From positions 248,001-312,000 of the forward strand of contig NZ_JACJSM010000002.1 in the NCBI RefSeq assembly GCF_014698145.1: 64,000 nt of DNA, written 5' to 3'. This stretch comes from Oscillatoria sp. FACHB-1406. GTDB lineage: Bacteria; Cyanobacteriota; Cyanobacteriia; Cyanobacteriales; Spirulinaceae. This document shows, piece by piece, positions 61,509-64,000 of the stretch. Numbering within the stretch: position 1 is the first letter of the stretch; each line of letters starts with the position of its first letter. The translations under genes were made by a program, and so were the position numbers. The notes below the pieces were generated by a model. The model was given only the letters and a program-made list of their open reading frames with translations. It ran no database searches and was not told the origin of the DNA.

Positions 61509-64000
61509 TTACTCTTCCTCCTCGCTACTGATACTTTCCCCTTCCGGAGAAGGCGGCACCACAGCCACCGCCGCGATCGCATCGTCACCATCCAAACGCT
61601 GCACCCGAACGCCCGTCGCCTTGCGCGATTGAGGCGAAATCGCATCCACAGCTTGCCGGATGATAATCCCCCGATTCGTCACCATCATCAACTCATCGCC
61701 GCGATCGACAACTTTCAACGCAACCAGGGCATCTTGGGATCGGAACTTAATCGCTTTCAAGCCCTTACCCGCGCGTTTTTGCAAGCGGAATTGATTGATA
61801 GGAATGCGTTTGCCGTAGCCGTTTTTCGTCACCGCTAAGATCCAAGGGCCCTCTCCCGCTTCGGTAACGACATCTTCAACTCCGTTTTCATCGTCGCTTT
61901 CTTCCTCGCTACCGATCGCAATTTCAGCAACAATTTGACTGGGAATAATATCCATCCCAATGGCTGCATCGCCGTCAGGCAAATTCATCGATTTCACGCC
62001 CCGCGTCGCCCGTCCTAAAGGACGCAATTGTTGGTCGTCGGTGCGGAAGTGAATTGCCATCCCTTGGCGAGAACCGATGATAACGCTATCTTCGCGTTTG
62101 GCAAGGCGCACCCAGCGCAATTCGTCGCCCTCCACCAAAGAAATCGCAATTAAACCATTCGTGCGAATATTGCTAAATGCAGCGAGGGCGGTTTTTTTAA
62201 TGCAACCTTGACGAGTTAGCATCACCAAGTATTCATCTTCAGTAAAAGCGCTGACGGGGACGAGGGAGGTGATTTTTTCTTCTCGCGTAATCGGCAGCAT
62301 TTGTACGATGGGAACGCCGCGCGCGGTACGAGAAGAAACGGGAATGTGATAGGCATTGATGCAGTAAACTACGCCGCGATCGCTAAAGAATAAAATATTG
62401 TCGTGGTCGCAACAAGTAATGAAATGTTCGACACCATCATCTTCCTTCATTTTCGCCCCAGCACGGCCCCGCGTTGCCCGGTTTTGTGCCTCAAACGTCG
62501 CCACCGGCATCCGCTTAATATATCCTTGTTCGGTCAGCAAAATAACGGCTTGTTCGTTAGCGATTAGATCCGTATCCAGCAGTTCGCCTTCCGCTTGTAC
62601 GATTTCAGTGCGGCGCGGAGTTGCGTGAATTTTTTGGATTTCGCGCAATTCCTCTTCAATAATTGCATCGATGCGTTCCCGACGAGCGAGAATATCCTGC
62701 AAGTCGGCAATTTTTTCGAGCAATTCTTCGTGTTCGGCTTGAATTTTTTCGGCTTCTAATGCAGTTAAACGTCGTAACTGCATTTGTAAAATCGCATCGG
62801 CTTGCACTTCAGACAGTCCGAATTGTTCGACGAGTTCTGCTTTCGCCGTCACCGTGTCGGCTGCCGCGCGAATGAGGTGAATGATGGCATCGAGGTTATC
62901 GAGGGCAATCAACAACCCTTGTAAAATATGGTCGCGTTCCTGGGCTTTTCGCAGTTCGTATTGGGTGCGACGGGTAATGGATTCAACGCGGAAGTCCAGG
63001 AAAACGCGCAGGAATTGTTTGAGATCGAGGAGTTGGGGTTCGCCGTTAACCAGCGCCAGCATATTCGCGCCGAAGTTGGCTTGGAGGGGCGTTTGTTTGT
63101 AGAGGTTATTGAGGACGACGCGAGGATAAGCATCGCGCTTGAGTTCGACGACGATGTGCATTCCGGTGCGATCGCTCTCATCGCGAATATCTGCAATCCC
63201 ATCGATCTTTTTATCATTGACCAATTCGGCGATTTTTTCAATCAAAGCCGCTTTATTGGTTTGATAGGGCAGTTCGGTGATAATAATCGCTTCCCGTTCC
63301 GGACGACCGCGCTGTTGCAGGGTTTCGATGCTGGCAACGCCGCGCATCGTAATCGAACCGCGCCCGGTTAAGTAAGCATCGCGAATCCCACTGCGCCCCA
63401 GGATTTGACCGCCCGTGGGCAGGTCGGGACCTTTGATATATTCCATTAACCCTTCCACGCTAATTTCGGGAGTGTGGATGAGGGCGATGCAACCTTCGAC
63501 CAGTTCGTTGAGGTTATGCGGCGGAATGTTGGTGGCCATCCCCACGGCAATCCCGGAGGAACCGTTGAGGAGGAGTTGGGGAACGCGCGCGGGAAGAACT
63601 ACGGGTTCTTGTTGGGAACCATCGAAGTTATCGGCAAAATCGACGGTTTCCGATTCGATATCCCGCAGCATGGCGTTCGTTGCCAGGGTTTGCAGGCGAC
63701 ATTCGGTGTAACGCATCGCAGCGGGCGGGTCGTTATCGACGGAACCGAAGTTACCGTGTCCGTTGATGAGAGGGTCGCGCATGGAGAAGTCTTGCGCCAT
63801 GCGAACCAAAGCATCGTAAACGGCTGTATCGCCGTGGGGGTGATATTTCCCCAAGACTTCCCCGACGACGCGAGCGCATTTACGGAAGGGGCGTTCGGGT
63901 GTGAGTCCCAGTTCGTACATCGCGTAGAGGATGCGCCGGTGAACGGGTTTGAGTCCGTCTCGAGCGTCGGGCAGCGCGCGCCCGACGATGACGCTCATAG
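61509..64000 (-). CDS. gyrA: DNA gyrase subunit A (5' end beyond the window)
   Basis: About 830 codons are visible; the frame is still open at the right edge, where the usual N-terminus of some 25-30 residues is missing (the sequence enters at [20 protein letters not shown]). The active-site tyrosine lies in [11 protein letters not shown], and [24 protein letters not shown] is diagnostic. The C-terminal domain has six blade-like repeats with GyrA-box-like RATRGRAG, as expected for gyrase rather than topoisomerase IV, and an acidic tail EEE. Together with GyrB it introduces negative supercoils. The Rpn gene follows 66 bases downstream. Confidence 0.93.
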   Translation of the reverse strand, partial: MSVIVGRALPDARDGLKPVHRRILYAMYELGLTPERPFRKCARVVGEVLGKYHPHGDTAVYDALVRMAQDFSMRDPLINGHGNFGSVDNDPPAAMRYTECRLQTLATNAMLRDIESETVDFADNFDGSQQEPVVLPARVPQLLLNGSSGIAVGMATNIPPHNLNELVEGCIALIHTPEISVEGLMEYIKGPDLPTGGQILGRSGIRDAYLTGRGSITMRGVASIETLQQRGRPEREAIIITELPYQTNKAALIEKIAELVNDKKIDGIADIRDESDRTGMHIVVELKRDAYPRVVLNNLYKQTPLQANFGANMLALVNGEPQLLDLKQFLRVFLDFRVESITRRTQYELRKAQERDHILQGLLIALDNLDAIIHLIRAAADTVTAKAELVEQFGLSEVQADAILQMQLRRLTALEAEKIQAEHEELLEKIADLQDILARRERIDAIIEEELREIQKIHATPRRTEIVQAEGELLDTDLIANEQAVILLTEQGYIKRMPVATFEAQNRATRGRAGAKMKEDDGVEHFITCCDHDNILFFSDRGVVYCINAYHIPVSSRTARGVPIVQMLPITREEKITSLVPVSAFTEDEYLVMLTRQGCIKKTALAAFSNIRTNGLIAISLVEGDELRWVRLAKREDSVIIGSRQGMAIHFRTDDQQLRPLGRATRGVKSMNLPDGDAAIGMDIIPSQIVAEIAIGSEEESDDENGVEDVVTEAGEGPWILAVTKNGYGKRIPINQFRLQKRAGKGLKAIKFRSQDALVALKVVDRGDELMMVTNRGIIIRQAVDAISPQSRKATGVRVQRLDGDDAIAAVAVVPPSPEGESISSEEEE

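Overview
The window reads as chromosomal DNA of a cyanobacterium. The octamer GCGATCGC (HIP1) and its core recur throughout, inside and outside genes. The gene content is cyanobacterial and photosynthetic: psaD, crtE, a Ycf54-type protein, an RNase E with the cyanobacterial C-terminal tail, SigF, and DUF1997/DUF1830 family proteins. Genes are mostly single or in pairs, on both strands, with AT-rich heptamer/octamer tandem repeats at many gene borders. I see no rRNA, tRNA, CRISPR array, prophage or intact IS transposase gene.

Layout. 0-11 kb: a NERD/UvrD-type helicase, a secreted multidomain protein with protease-inhibitor-like ends, a DUF1997 protein, the rne-rnhB pair, a cysteine desulfurase and a YdcF protein. 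11-25 kb: an RND exporter with a repetitive acidic tail, a Ycf29/Rre1-like response regulator, ilvD with a second fossil 3' end beside it, a pentapeptide-repeat protein, an SGNH hydrolase, an ammonium transporter with an upstream NtcA-type site, an ArsA-like ATPase and an HdeD-like membrane protein. 25-38 kb: a radical-SAM protein, DUF1830, Uma2, a membrane GTPase, DUF3465, then a likely iron module (SLH porin with a perfect 17-bp Fur-like palindrome, Tat-exported two-domain multicopper oxidase, metal-ligand-rich lipoprotein), then pdxJ, ycf54, a DUF212 protein and crtE. 39-50 kb: two P-type ATPases (Ca-type and Cu-type), an FHA protein, a DUF790/Bax1 nuclease, sigF, a VOC protein and a sigma-like protein. 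50-54 kb: a patch of toxin-antitoxin genes (solo HicB-like, DUF2281-PIN pair, solo HigA) around metF and a pterin dehydratase. 54-64 kb: lepA, DUF4230, a decayed IS200/IS605-like element, psaD-trpE-ureF, an Rpn-type nuclease, and gyrA running off the right edge.

The most interesting material is small scale. There are three families of non-autonomous mobile elements. One is a 114-bp element with 13-bp inverted ends and an exact 9-bp target duplication. The second is a TACCAATT-ended element whose tip supplies or abuts stop codons of several genes. The third, a TATAGC-ended element, is nested inside one copy of the second, whose other copy in the window is the matching empty site. Other points are the fossil ilvD end with only third-position differences, the iron module, and a secreted protein whose ends resemble TIMP and emfourin. 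I did not find a large, clearly new multi-gene system. Functions are read from motifs and recall of families, without database searches.
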